64,000 nt of DNA from Auricularia sp. M13. Lineage: Eukaryota; Basidiomycota; Agaricomycetes; Auriculariales; Auriculariaceae. The notes below the pieces were generated by a model. That model was not told the DNA's origin. It saw nothing but the letters and a program-made list of their open reading frames with translations, and searched no databases. The translations under genes and the position numbers were made by a program. Location of the stretch: assembly GCA_037042915.1 (NCBI GenBank), contig CM073198.1:1364001-1428000 (forward strand), given 5' to 3'. Below, in pieces: positions 45,041-57,409 of the stretch (its first letter is position 1; each line of letters opens with the position of its first letter).

Positions 45041-46593
45041 TTAGCGCCGTCGCCGGCCGCTGCCCACGTTTTGGAAGCGTGACGTCTCACGGCGCAGTCG
45101 TCTGTGTGACGGATGATCAGAAGATGGAATGTGCGGGATGCAAGTGCAAGAACAGACCTGCTCGCACGCTCGCGCTCGACCTCCCTGCGCTCGATCTCCT
45201 CCGGCGACAGGATGTCGAGCCGCGGGCAGAATCCATACTCCTCGATTTCGGACCACTCGCGCCAGACGCTCTTGAGCCGGCGCGGGTTGTTGCCCTGCTT
45301 GCCCCAGCCAGAGCCGCCGAGGCCCATGTTGCGCACGTACGCGCCGGACGCATCGTCCAGCAGGCCCCACTCGAGCGCGTCGCGCTTGTGCTTGAGCAGC
45401 TCCTCGTGCACGGCGTGCGCGACGAGCGGCACGGCCTCGCCCGAGAGCCCGATGTCCGCGCAGAGGCTCTTCGCAAAGTGCTCGGGCGACAGCGGCGAGA
45501 GCAGGTCCCACTCGATGTGGTCGACGAGGTGGCGCGCGTCGATCTGCACGTCGATGCTCAGGATCACGCGGCAGTCGGGCACCTCGTCGCCCGGGCCCTC
45601 GGCGAAGTGGTCGATGGTGCCGTCGGGCGTGAAGAGCGCGCCGCGCAGGTCCATCGCCGCGATGGGCGCGTGCTCGTCCAGCTGTGCGCGGATCGTGCTC
45701 GCGACGTTGTCGACGTGCGAGAGCGGGATGTCGAGGTCTGTGCAGAACGCGCGCGCGAACTGCTGTGGCGTGATGAGCTCCTCGTTGAGGTTCCACACGA
45801 ACGCGTCCCGGACGCGCAGGGTCTCGGTGTCAACCTCGACGCGGATGGGCACGAGCACGGCGGGCTTGCGCGCCTCGCGATCGACGTCTTGCTGTGGATA
45901 GTAGTCATGTTTTGTGGTCGTTGCGAATTTCGAGGTAATGAATTTTGCCGGCGGAACCTGGCCAAGGTAACTCTGGTCGAGCTCGACCTTGACAGGCGCA
46001 GCAGGAGCTGCCGGCGCGTTAAAGACATTCTGACCCTGGTCTTTTCGCGGGCGGCCGCGTCGCGTCTGTTGTTCGTTTTCCGAATCGTCCGAGCTATCGC
46101 TCGCCGTGTCCATTTCGTCCGCAGAACCCGTCTCTGCATAGTTAACCACTCGTCTCGAACGACCGCCGCCACCGCCAGGAGCAACAGGCGCGCCGACTTG
46201 CGGGCCGATGATAGGTTGAACGAGCATAGACGCGCCTGTGCGCATGCGCGATGCGTAGGACGTATGCATGGCCTGCTGTGTCGTAGGCAGCGGGTGTCGT
46301 GGCGGCGGTGGGGGAGGAGGCGGGCCCGCAAGCGCAGGGTACGGTGAAGGCACGGCCATTTGGGCTTTGGCACCGCGTCCGCGCGTGCGACCCGACGAGC
46401 GCGTAGGAGCTGGTGTCCATCCCGCCGCAGGAGGTTGGAACGGAATAAATCCCTGGAATGTGGTAGGCGTCGACGGCCCAGCAGCAGCAGGCGTTGGAGT
46501 GCCCGTCTGGCGGCCTTGCGCAACCATGCTGTTGATGTGTTGCTTGAGTTGCGCGTCGGACATGTTGGCAAATTTTGCTGAGCTTTCGGCCAT
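45041..46593 (-). CDS. SNF5/SMARCB1/INI1-family chromatin-remodelling subunit
   Basis: Exons 45158-46593 and 45041-45101 give 498 aa. The first 200 residues are Pro/Gln/Gly-rich, with an AT-hook-like RGRPRK near residue 180. Two SNF5 repeats follow: VPIRVEVDTETLRVRDAFVW (about 246-300) and VILSIDVQIDARHLVDHIEW (about 342-400), each with the conserved acidic and Trp pattern. A winding WREWSEIEEYGFCPRLD block comes next and the tail is Arg-rich. SNF5/Sfh1 is a core subunit of SWI/SNF or RSC and contacts the nucleosome acidic patch. The terminal intron (GTCTGT donor) is chosen because reading through it extends the protein with unrelated residues, while splicing gives a short basic tail. SNF5 versus Sfh1 is not decided. 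Confidence 0.9.
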
Positions 46594-48218
46594 AGAATAG
46601 TCAGAGTTTTGCGCGTCTCGAGAAGGCAGGTTCGGTTCTAGATGTTATGCCAAAGAGTGGTCGGAAGAGCCGGTTAAGAGCGCGCTCCAATGCGCAGGTC
46701 GAGAGGAACGAGCTCGAAGGTTGCGACGACGCGCTCGACCAAACAAGTCCAAACAGCGATCACAGTTGTGGAAACACTTGCTCGAATGTCGCATTTCGGT
46801 CGCACCGAGCAAGTCATGTAGCGGTTCATCTTGTATCAAACGGAAGCCCAAGTGCTCAGTATTAAAATCCGGGGGCCATATGAAGCTGCATGTAAAGCCC
46901 GACAGCCGGCCACCCATTCTTGTGGACCTAAGTGGGGCGGTGCATTGGTGCAGGCATCGTGCAGTGTATTTAGGAAGAACAAGACAAGGCTTTGCAGAAG
47001 GTGCTCCCAGGATGGTTGGTGTGACCGCCACGGCGTCCAGAAACCGTGGGAAGTTGGTGGGAAGCCAGCCGCCTAGGAGCCAGAAGCACCAGGAAACTTA
47101 TCTAAATAGCCAGAGATATTCAAACGCGCGCGCCAAAGGAGGCCTAGAAAGCCGCTGTGCCGTCGATACTAGTCAGAGCGTACGGTGCAGTCGGATTCGA
47201 GTCCCAGTCCGTCGAGAAATTAACGTCAGCAAAGAAGCAGGAAGCACCAGATTATTTCGGCAATCTAAAGCGCAAGTGACTTTGATAGCATGAGTGGCAG
47301 TCGTGCGTTGTGTCATGGTTGTAAATGGTGTGGGCAGTAGGAGAACGAGCTGTGGCGCGGATGTATGTCGGAGTTGACGCGTCTCTGTCCGTTCCTCATT
47401 CCCGTCCGCATTTTTTTCAGACTTCCGCTCGCGACAATGCTCTATCTGTCTGTGCGCGTATTAACTGACAGCGGCGTGTATGCTGGCGATATATCTCTAA
47501 TCCGCGCGTCGCTTCCTCTATCTGCGTTCTTCCAGTCAATCTTCACGCGCCGAGAGCGATCTCGACACAGCAGACGGGCCAGCGTGCAAAGGCGCACCAC
47601 TTGGCTCTTGAGCAATTATACAACCTGTCCTTGATGCCTTCATTGGGACTCTCCTGCTTTGATACCTGTCGAAACGTTTCCTGTTTGTCTCTGCTGCTTG
47701 ATCTCACTGTTTCACGGCATCGCTAGCCACTTTTTCGACTCCAGGGATTGGATACATTGCATTTCGCTTTTGTCGCAGCAGTACAAACTTGCTTTCAACC
47801 TGCGTCGATGCCGAACAGAGGCTTCGCGGTCTGGCTTGTACAGATCCCTGGTCGTATCGACAGCCTGGAAGGCTATATTCTGGCAACCTGGTGTCTGGCA
47901 TGCAGGAAACCTTTGCGCGTTTGCGTGGGGAAGGATAACTCCAGGCACCGCGCTCGAAAATCCACGGCATCACTCGGCGTACGACACTGCAGTGCTCTTC
48001 CTCGCATTGTTCTCCGTCGATACGATCGGCCGCTGTTTCGCGTTCTCTACCTGTGGAATTGGAATCTTACGGACTTGGTCAGTTGTCGATATATATGCAA
48101 TCTCCTGACCCGGCTCGCTGGCGCTGATCGAATCCGGATGGTATCATTCTGACGCTCAGGGATTGCCTTAATCGGAGTTCGCGCGTGTCGCCGCTGCGCA
48201 GCTCTTCCCGCAACCTCC
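46594..48218. other. intergenic, no gene seen
   Basis: About 1.6 kb between the divergent SNF5 and S28 genes. It should contain both promoters. No reading frame here has family support. Confidence 0.4.
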
Positions 48219-50220
48219 ATGGTGAAATCGCTGCTTGTGGTCGTTGCGACCTGCATCGCGCTGGGCGGCGCCCTCAGCAGCCCCATGACCGAGCTGCGTA
48301 TGGGGGCTCAGTCTGTCAATTTCTGGAAAATCGCGCAAGAGCAGGAAGCGTACGTGCTGTGAAATCCCAACCGAACTCATCGCTGATAGCGAGCGAACGC
48401 AGCGCGCGCTCTGGGCGGCTCTTCGTGCAAGACGGCCAAGTTCCCCTTCAGATGCATCCCGTGGAGGCGAAATTCCCTGCGCGCTGGTTCCGCCAACCTC
48501 TCGACCATTTCGACCGCAAGCGCCGGGACACGTTCCTCCAGCGCTACTGGGTCAACGACCGCCACTACCGTTCCGGCGGCCCCGTCATCGTGCTCGACGG
48601 CGGCGAGACTAGCGGCGAAGACAGGCTGCCGTTCCTCGACACCGGCATTGTCGACATTCTCGCGAAGGCGACGCATGGCCTCGGTGTCGTCCTCGAGCAT
48701 CGCTATTACGGCCGCTCGATCCCGGTCCTCAACCTCACGACGGACTCCCTGCGATGGCTCAACAACAAGCAGTCTGCCGCCGACTCGGCTACGTTCATGG
48801 CCAATGTCAGGTTCGACGGAATAAACGAAGACTTGACGGCGCCTGGCACCCCTTGGATCTACTACGGCGTTCGTCCACTCTGAAGCAAGAAAAAAAAAAT
48901 CTACTTGCTGAATGACGCACAGGGCTCCTACGCCGGCGCGCGTGCGGCACACATGCGCGTCCTGTACCCCGACCTGACCTTCGGCGCGATTGCATCCAGC
49001 GGTACGTTGCGCCGCGGCTGACCGCACTGCGCTGGACAACTGACGCCCCCCGGAGCCGTCACGCACGCGGCCATCGTCTTCTGGGAGTACTACGAGGTCA
49101 TCCGGCAGCACGCGCCCGCGACCTGTGTCGCGCGCCTCGAGCGCAGCATCGACATTATCGACCGCGTCTTGCAGGTGCCGCTCCTGCGCAGGCCGCTCAA
49201 GAAGCTGTTCGGACTCGAAGACCTCGAGCACGACGATGACTTTGCGTCTGTCCTGGAGTCGCCCCTTGGCGGCTGGCAAGGTCGCAACTGGGATCCCGCC
49301 GTCAGCAGCACGCGCTTCGAGGACTTCTGCTCGGTCATTGAGGGCGACAACAAGAGCGCGCCCATCAAGCTCGGTCCGTTTGAGCTCGATGTCGGCGTGC
49401 TCAACTATGCTGCGTACATCAAGCAGTACGTCGCCGCGCGTTGTCCGCCAGGGAATTCGGTCGAGCAGGTGCGCGCGCCAATCTAGTTTCTCAAACTCGA
49501 TTTCACCGGTCGTGCGTTTAGTGCTTCGGAACGTATGACGACTCCAAGTACGCGGATTATAGCCTGACGAGCGAATGGCGGCTGTGGCTCTTCCAGGTCT
49601 GCACCGAGTGGGGATACTTCATGGTCTGTCCCGCCCTGCCATGTCATATGCCAACAGCGCTCACCCCGCGCACAGACGACACCACCAGACCCGGCGCAGC
49701 CGCGCATCATCTCGCGGCTCATCACGCTGCCGTACGCGTCGCGCATCTGCAAGCAGGCGTACCCGCCGGGACGGTACTTCACGGTGCCGCGCCTTCCCGA
49801 CGTCGAGGGCGCAGTGAACGCGCTGGGCGACTTCGCCATCGCGGCCGACCGGCTCGCGTTCATCGACGGCACGGCCGACCCGTGGATGCCCGCGACGCCG
49901 CACAGCTGGTACGCCAAGCCGCGCGCGGACACCACGCGCAGGCCATTCAAGTGGATCGTCGGTGCGTGTTTCCTTTCTTCCCTCCCTTCGTCCTCTATAT
50001 CCGCATTGACGACCATGTTGCAGACGGTGTGCACCATTGGGACGAGAACGGGTTGCCCAACCCCACGGACGAGCCGTACCGCATCCGCGAGATCCACTAT
50101 GCCGAGGTGCAGTTCGTCAGGGCGTGGCTGAAGGAGTTCGACGTTGCCGCCGCGCGCGCGAGCCGGGACGCTGTCAGGGAGCGGCTCGCCGATGTCATGC
50201 GACTTGATCTCGTTGAGTAG
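48219..50220 (+). CDS. secreted serine peptidase, family S28 (prolyl carboxypeptidase-like)
   Basis: Exons 48219-48349, 48403-48868, 48923-49001, 49056-49468, 49522-49623, 49676-49961 and 50024-50220 give 557 aa. A signal peptide of about 21 residues precedes WFRQPLDHFD and GGPVIVLDGGETSGE. The catalytic triad is visible: Ser201 in GGSYAGA, Asp in FIDGTADPW, and His in DGVHHWDENG. S28 enzymes remove amino acids next to proline and work in acidic or extracellular conditions. The intron before GSYAG contains a ten-A run, and the donor GTTCGT is weak. The gene is complete, with no broken exon. Exact subfamily (PRCP or DPP7-like) is open. Confidence 0.92.
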
Positions 50221-50623
50221 TCCTTGGTTTCATGTTCTTGACCACTTGTCGAGGGAACGGAATGGGATGCCTTAATATCATCTAGGCTCGTCGACTGGAA
50301 CGCTTGCCGTAATTCTTGGCGATGGCTCAGGATGGCGCTGGTTGACGAATCCTGAGTCTTGTGTCACCAGGCGCTGTCTGGCATGAATAGCGTGCGATCG
50401 CAAAGGAGAGGGCTGACATATTCGCCAGACTTGTGCGCCACCGGACGCGGTCCGGGTTCACGGGATGTCAGATCCGGCATAGCTGGCGGCTCTTGACCTT
50501 CGATGCTCATCTCAGCGACGCGGCTCCGTCTCGCAGCGGCTGTCAATCAAGGCGTCAGTTGCACTCGAAGCACATATACTTAGGAGCGAAGTAGGACGGC
50601 AGTGATTTATTGTTCTCTCCCCG
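50221..50623. other. intergenic, no gene seen
   Basis: About 400 bp between two genes on the same strand, with no supported frame. Confidence 0.4.
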
Positions 50624-52575
50624 ATGTCGACGTCCTACTATGCTGTTCACCGCGGCTGGCATCCCGGCGAGCTCGCCATCCAGCGCCGCTTGGGTTTCGA
50701 CCAGCCTATGGCGGGCACCTGGGCCGCCGTGAACCCCGCGCTGCCTGAACACCACCAAACGTTCCAGAAGCTCCTGCATTTCCTCCCTTTGTCCGTCGTC
50801 GACGAGCAAGGCCGCCCGTGGACGGGCATCGCGTGCGGGGCTAACGGGCTGCCTGGCTTTGTGAACGTGCGCAACGAGTCCTCCATGGAGATCAATATGC
50901 ACACTTGGCCCGGCGACCCGCTGCACGAACTCCCGCTGGCGGAGGGCGGCCTCATCGCGGGTATTGGCGTCGAATGGGCCACGCGGCGGCGCAATAAGTT
51001 TGCTGGCAACATTGACCGCGTTCTGCGGCAGGGAGACTCTTTATCTCTCCTGTTGGACGTGCAGCAGGCGCTTGGGTATGTAATGCCACGCGTACCGCAC
51101 GAACGGGGACTCATAAGTGCTGCTGTAGCAACTGTCCGAAATACATCAATATCCGTGAGCTGGTCCCCGGCAGCCCAGATCCCGTCGTCGAGAACAAGCG
51201 CGAGACGGGCCCACTGAGCAAGGCTGCGGTCGACCTCGTACACGCCGCAGACACCGTCTTTGTCTCCACGATCTTCGCGCGTGGCCAGAGAACCGACCAT
51301 GTCGGCCAGAACCACCGTGGGGGCCTGCCTGGCTTCACACGCGTGCTAAACAACACGACGCTCGTCCTGCCGGACTACAGCGGCAACCGCTTCATGCAGA
51401 GCCTGGGCAACATCGAGGTCTCCGCGACCGCTGGGCTCACCGTCATGGACTTCGAGTCCGGCGACGTGCTCTACACGACTGGCGATGCGCAGACGCTGAT
51501 TGGCGCGGAGGCGCAGAAGGTCATGCCGCGCCAGAACGTCCTCACGCTCATCGAGGTTAAGGAGTGGACGCTCGTGCGGAACGCGCTCCCTGTACGCCAG
51601 GCGCCCGGCTCGCGTGTCGCGCGCAGCCCGTACAGCCCACCCATACGCTATCTGGCCGTCGAGCGCGCCGCCCAGGCAGAGGTCGCCGTGAAGGGTGTGC
51701 AGCTACTGTTGTCCAGCATCAAGCTGCATTCGGCAGTCGATGCGACCTTCACGTTCGCCGTCGAGGGCCCCGAGGTGGTCGTACAGCCTGGCCAGGCCGC
51801 CATCGTCGACCTGACGCCCCTCTTCGGCAAGAATGGCTACCAGCACATGGCGTACGATGGCGGCGAGAGTGCACTCAACGACGACGGCATACGCACCTGG
51901 ACCATCTCGCGCTTTGTCCCCGCGTCCGATACTACGGCCGCGCTGTCGCTCACGATCCGCGAAAAGCGCGGCGGCGCGCTGACGCCGAAGCTCTTTGCGC
52001 TCGCGCGCAAGCTCGCCGAGGCGCGGCCCGATCTGCTGGAGGACGCGCGGCCGCTCGACATACGGCTCAACCTCCAGGGGACGGTCGGGACGTTTGTACT
52101 CCCGCCGCTGGCAGAATCTGGACTTGGCGAGCGCCGTTTGTTATGGATGGCTGGCGGGATAGGTATCACGCCCTTCCTCGCCATGCTACGCTCCATCGTC
52201 GTCTCTCCCGATGCAGCCGGCTGGAATATCATACTGGTAGCAGCGGACCATACGCCAGACGTCACGCTGAGTCTTGTGACCGCTGTTCTGCGCGATGCGC
52301 CGACGCATGCAACACTGCGATTGAAGATATTCCTGCTCTCGTCTTCCGCTCTTCCAAGTGCTTCGGATGTCGATCTTCCTTCCGGGGTTGAGCTGCAGAC
52401 CCATAAGGGTCGGCTGACCTTTTCGTTCCTGGTCGACAACGGGCTTGCGGACGACGCGAAGAACCGCGAGGTTTATTTATGCGGTGGCAGCGGCTTCGAG
52501 CAGGCTGCGATGGACGCATTGGCGGCCGCGGGTGTTCCTGCGTCGGGCGTGCATAGGGAGGGCTTCAATTACTGA
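50624..52575 (+). CDS. PNPOx-like flavoprotein fused to ferredoxin/flavohemoglobin-type reductase
   Basis: Exons 50624-51075 and 51129-52575 give 632 aa. Residues 1 to about 310 resemble the pyridoxamine-5'-phosphate-oxidase-related FMN-binding split barrel (WTGIACGANGLPGFV, FVSTIFARGQRTDHVGQNHRGG). Residues from about 360 form an FNR module: flavin-binding region, then the NAD(P)-binding loop MAGGIGITPFLAMLR and the C-terminal CGGSGFEQAAMDAL. No [2Fe-2S] cysteine cluster follows, unlike many bacterial fusions of this kind. The enzyme likely passes electrons from NAD(P)H through FAD to the FMN domain or an outside acceptor; its substrate is unknown. Confidence 0.82.
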
Positions 52576-52763
52576 GTGGGTTTGTGGTCTGTATCCTGAA
52601 TCGGCGTGAGATATGTATAGTATATGGGACTCCTAGCGAATACTATGTAAACCAGACAACAACAACGACCCTATCCTAATTTACCCGTAATCATATATAC
52701 ACACAGCATTTGGACAGCGGAGGAAGCTCAGAATGCGTGGTACCAGTGAGGACGAAGCAGGTG

Positions 52764-54210
52764 TCAACTCTCGCTCCAGAGGAAATGGGCGATGTATTCT
52801 GTCCAGGTCTCCATGGCACCAGTGCCAGCCGCCAGATGCAGACAATCTGGCAGAACATGCTGGGTGAAGTGTCAGTCGACGCGAGTGGGCAGTAGCAGGT
52901 ACACGCACAGCGTCGGGCCGCAGCATGCAAGGCCGCTCGATGCCCACGTAGTGCACCTGGGGGTGGTTAAAGTCCTTGACGACCTTCGCGAACACGTCGT
53001 TCATCTTGGGGATCCAATCCCAGTTGTATTTCTCCTGCGTGAGCACGGGGATCTCGTCGACCGCGCCGCCCATGCGCACTTCCTCCGTCTGGCAGTTTTC
53101 GGAGCCCCAGTTCGCGGCGCGGACGACAACGCGGCGCTTGTAGCCGCTGCTCGTGATGCCCATCCAGCGCGGCGCGGCGCTCCATCTGGGCGGCGCGACG
53201 GGCGTCATCGCTTCGACGACGCGGTCGAGGAAGAGCCGCGCGGTGTGGCCAAGGAACTCAAGCATCTCCTCGTACGACAGCGCGCCGAAGACCGTCCGCG
53301 TCCAGTGCGCGCCAGTCGAGATGATGAGCGTGCCGTAGTTGAGCGGCGGCGGCGACGCGAAGAGCGCGAGATATTCCGCCGACTCGAGGTTGAAGACGGC
53401 CTCCTGCAGGTCGCCGTACAGCTCGCCGATGTCCGGGTTCGCGCTCGACGTCTTGTTCGGCGCGACGCGCGCGTACAGCGGGAGCAGCTCCTCCGGCGCT
53501 AACACCACGTCCACTCTGCAAAGTGCCTGTCAGAAACAGTGTAGATCACCCTTAGCGCTGACAGACCGGCGGAATGTGGCCAGTGGCGTCTGCTCGATGT
53601 CGAAACCAGGCGGAAAGCGCAGCGTGCGCACCAGCGGAGAGGTGGGCAGCAGATACAAGCTCTGCGCCCAGGCGCGGAAGAAGCTCTCCCCGGGGTGGTA
53701 GATGGGCTCAGCGCGGACGTGGGGGTGCAGAATGCAGCTGAGCGAGAAGAAATGGCCTTCGGTGAGACTGTCCCCAATCATCAACCAGCCGCCGCGCTCG
53801 ACGAGGTGCCGGACGATCTCCTCGCCGCTGAAACGTTTGAATCGCGAGCAGCCGCGTCCAGGAATCCACTTCCAGCGGGCCATTGAAGCCTCCGTCCGCC
53901 AGTGATAGCCGTCGCGTAAATGCCACGCGTCGCGCATGTCGCTCCCGAGATGCCAGCCAGGCTCTTGGGAACTGGCGCACCCGCTCCAGCCGGAAAGCGC
54001 GAAGACGTCCTCGTGCCTCGTCATATTGCGAAGGGTGCCAGTCTGGCGCTCCCAGTGGCCAGCAGAGTAGGCCTCGGGTGTGCAATGGGTTGCATAATTA
54101 TTCGAAACCGGCCAGTACGACTGGAGGGGAGCAGGAGCCGAGGCAAGGTAGAGAACGAAGATGACAGCTAGGAAGAGGCCCGCATCCAGAGGCCTTGGCC
54201 TCAGCTTCAT
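52764..54210 (-). CDS. PC-esterase / PMR5-Cas1-like type II membrane protein
   Basis: Exons 53550-54210, 52909-53513 and 52764-52859 give 453 aa. A signal-anchor helix lies at about 12-30 (LFLAVIFVLYLASA). The GDS nucleophile motif is MIGDSLTEGH, and the C-terminal DxxH is DCLH, created only when the last intron (GTGCGT...CACCCAG) is removed. These two motifs with the conserved Trp-rich segment (GWLMIGDS, WRTEASMARWKW) mark the GDSL-like PC-esterase group, whose members O-acetylate glycans in the Golgi (plant TBL, fungal Cas1). Fungal members probably acetylate cell-wall or capsule-type glycans. The unusual AG at 53514-53515 was chosen because it keeps the frame. Confidence 0.82.
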
Positions 54211-54973
54211 ATATGTCCCGCGGTCCGGCGCTCAACGCCTTGAAAGGAGCGTGCGTGCCAGGTAGCCAGATCCACGGCGACGGTTGAGTTGACGACTGCG
54301 GCTTCACAGCGGCGGAGTTGCTAGCATCGTCGGCGGCGACTGACAAGTTAATTTTGGGTCAGCATTCAATGTATTACTCGGTGTGCAGACTCAGCAGTTC
54401 AGGAGGTCTCGCAGGTTATCTGTTTTCCGGTTCTGGTATTATGCTACTATTCCGGACCAGGTAGCGCGCACTTTCGCCTGCTGCCTCCCTCGCTTGCCCG
54501 ATGACCCTCGGCTGATCTGAGCAAGATTCATTGTCATATAATACGATAGTATTTGGGCGACTGAATTTTTTTGAGGGGACTCAACGAGGTAGCAAGAGAT
54601 GCCGGCTGCAGACGGGGATGCGCGCACACAGCCGGCACAGAGGTTGATGATGAATCATGTATATAACCGCAACAGGCTACAGATAGTAGAGCCAAGACGC
54701 GTTGCCGCACAGTTCAGGGACTATGGAGCGAGGACCGAGACCAAAACACAACCGGGATGAGACCGAGGAAACGAGAACAAAGCCAGAAATAGTGTCAAGG
54801 GGCCGAAGGAGTGCTAGGGCCGCACATGGGGGTTGGAATGTGGGTTGTCGCGATGGAATGGGGCGCGATCTTTGGGGAGGTAGTGTCTATATAAGAGTCC
54901 GTTGGGGGTTGATGGGGCTGTCAGAAATCGAGGCCGGAGACTGAGAGACAAGGAGCGGAAAGAGAGTGAAAAT
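54211..54973. other. intergenic, no gene seen
   Basis: This lies between the upstream side of the PC-esterase gene and the 3' end of the RNase H frame. A rightward TATATAAG at about 54886 has no gene behind it. Confidence 0.4.
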
Positions 54974-56074
54974 TTATTCGGCAGATACCGACATGGGATT
55001 TGTGGCTTCACCGGCACAGCCATTCGGCCCGAATGCTGACAGGGGCGGCGACTCGCGCCACGGCATGGGGGTGGGTGGGGGAGGGGTGTTGTTGGGCGCG
55101 GGCGTAGCATCCTTGTCAGCGGATTCTAGAAACGCGCCGCTGGTCCGAAGGAACTTGACCGTCGCAAGCAGCCCCTCCGTCGTCCCCAGCAGGTCCGCCA
55201 CTACCAGCTGGGGAGAGCAAGCGTAGAGGGGCACGTGATACCGCTCCAGATCTGGGCACCTGACCAGTATGTGGTCGCGCGTCTGCAGCGGCACCCCGCA
55301 CGTGCATGCAAAGCCGCGCTCAGGTTTGTTGATGGCCCGGAAGTACTCACCTGTGAACGCGTGCCCAGTCTGGCACTGCAGGAGGCGCGCGAACATAGGC
55401 TTGTCGAGCGTTCGAAGACGAGGGGTGGGGCGAGTACTGGGAGGGAAGCGGTTGGCGGGTGCAAAGGAGTCACGCTGTGTCACTGCCAGCCAAGTGCTGC
55501 GCCAATTGTCTAGTAGGCGGGCCGATGAATCGTGTCGCGCACTAGTCCTTGTCATATTGACTGGGAGTGAGGGTGGCCGCAACACCCCCGCTTTTGCCAG
55601 TTTGTCTGAGGCCTCGTTACCCCGCACCCCTTCATGGCCCGGCACCCATGCCAGCGTGACGTGTGTGTCGCCGTCCTGAAGCAGAAAGGGTGAAATGGTA
55701 TCAGCAAACAGTACAGCGAGGAATTGGCCCGAGCCTGGGGAAAGCGAAGCTATGCGGCCGATGGCAGCGTCATTGTCTGCAAAGAAGTAAATGTGAGTAG
55801 CACCAATTGTAGGGTCCTGGGCAGCATGGACTGCTACGCGTGCTCCGTCAACAAGGGCAAGCAGTTCACCATCGTACACATCCCCAGCCTGGCCCAAACC
55901 GCGAGAGAACGAGCCGGCACAGAGGTGTTCAGCAAGAAAAAAATGAACACCCTGTTCACTCACCAGTCCGTTGCAGGTGGCACTTCGGTGCCACCAAGCA
56001 GCCGGCTGCCAATGATCAGAAGAGCCGCCGAGAGCGTGAAGTGTATACCCAGCTCCGACTGTTTCCTCACTCAC
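54974..56074 (-). pseudogene. LINE-type RNase H domain reading frame, 5'-truncated retrotransposon relic
   Basis: An open frame of 366 codons. Residues 1-165 are an RNase H fold: Glu in GELLALVDG, Asp in FFADNDAAI, and the terminal WVPGHEGVRGNEASDKLAK. The usual first catalytic Asp (xxDGS) is replaced by SEE just upstream of GAGYTLH. A Cys/His block, CTCGVPLQTRDHILVRC, then resembles the C-terminal part of fungal non-LTR element pol proteins. No reverse transcriptase frame is found upstream (56075-57400), so the copy is 5'-truncated, as LINE insertions often are. The stop codon overlaps an AATAAA poly(A) signal. It remains uninterrupted, so recent insertion or co-option cannot be excluded. 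Confidence 0.7.
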
Positions 56075-57404
56075 AAATACCTTCGCAGATGGAATACTAA
56101 CGATTAGATGGAAAGTCTCGGTGTAACAGAGTCGCCTTGGACTATCCTAAGTAGTCTCTGCTGCCCCGGCCTCTGAGGCTCCCTGTTCTGAATAAGGGAT
56201 GTAAGCTGCTCCGTCGTACAGACGGCCGTCTCACATGCCTCACAGCCCAGAGACGTGACATGACGGACCCATCGAGGGCTTCTGATGGGTTGGCACAGGG
56301 ACGCATCAGAAAATATTGCTAAGGCGTGCTAGAGCGGATGTAAGACTGTCTCAGAGTCGATATGCAAGCAGTTTGTTCGCATCGACAGTGACGACTGCTT
56401 CTTGCCGCCCGGTGCATGCAAGTCTATAGGATGCCATCTATGTAGTTCTATGTAGTTCTCAGACTCTGTCAATTCGCAAAGTATGTTTTAGTTAATGGAG
56501 TGTCTTGCCACCAAACCGCCTGTCAACGCGTCCCCCGGGGTTGAAGCTGTTCACGGGACCGGCTGGGCAAAGTGCGCCCTCCCTGTTACCCATACCCGCC
56601 CTCATTGCTGAATGGCTTAGGAGGGATAGGCTGGAATCCATCCCGTCCACCCCGTTTATGTAGTTTGCACGTGCACGGTCTACGGAGTCCCTAGAGTAAA
56701 CACACTCCAACACCCCTTACTGTGTTGCCTTTGTGAATACTTACTAGGTAACTGGCATTCACATGGCACACAGCCCACCAAACTCTACATGATGGCAGGA
56801 CGAGTATGTAGAGGAGCACAATTCCAGTGCACTTTCTCATGGTATATTTGTAGCAATCCTTCGTAATCGCACTGATTATCCTTGGAGGAGGAGAAACGAG
56901 GAGTTGCAAGCTCGGATAAATCAACTTTGTTGGACTTTCTAAGGAAGATAAAGAGGTACAATGAGGGTACACGGTATACTAGGCTTGCGACGGAGCTTCC
57001 GAGTCAGACAGCGGCTGTGCATGTGGCACTAATTATTCGAAGGTCAGATATGAAGGTGGCACAATAGACCTCTGAGGACTCTACAGGTGAGTGAACAGGG
57101 AGTTCATTCCCTGAGGACTGAACACCTCTATGCCGGCTGTGGCACTTGCTGACTTTCCGCAGGAAACCTTAGGGACTTCTCCGCAGGGTGATCACGGAGA
57201 TGCAGACCAAATCCCTGACACTCTCACTCACAACCAAGTTCACAAAAGCTGGTCAATAACAACTATGTAGTTCAAGCACATTCTTTTGAGGACTTTTCAT
57301 GTTGCCTATGAATATCTGGCCCAAAAAAATGGAAAATAGAGTGTTAGATTTATCAAGTAGCGGTAGTACAGGCAGGCAGGCAGCAGGCTGATGAATGAAG
57401 GGAA
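56075..57404. other. repeat-derived or intergenic, no gene seen
   Basis: AT-richer sequence with short direct repeats (for example two adjacent CTATGTAGTT units near 56440) and short frames only. No reverse-transcriptase motif was found on the minus strand upstream of the RNase H frame. It is probably old transposon debris. Confidence 0.4.
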
Positions 57405-57409
57405 GGTGT
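57405..57409. repeat. target-site duplication, left (GGTGT)
   Basis: GGTGT precedes the left LTR and recurs at 63367-63371 right after the right LTR. Five bases is the usual Ty1/copia duplication length. Confidence 0.85.

Noticed and set aside
44989-46347. 452-codon open frame on the plus strand
   Set aside because: It is the exact antisense of the SNF5 gene. High GC keeps shadow frames open, and it has no domain, while the minus strand has both SNF5 repeats.
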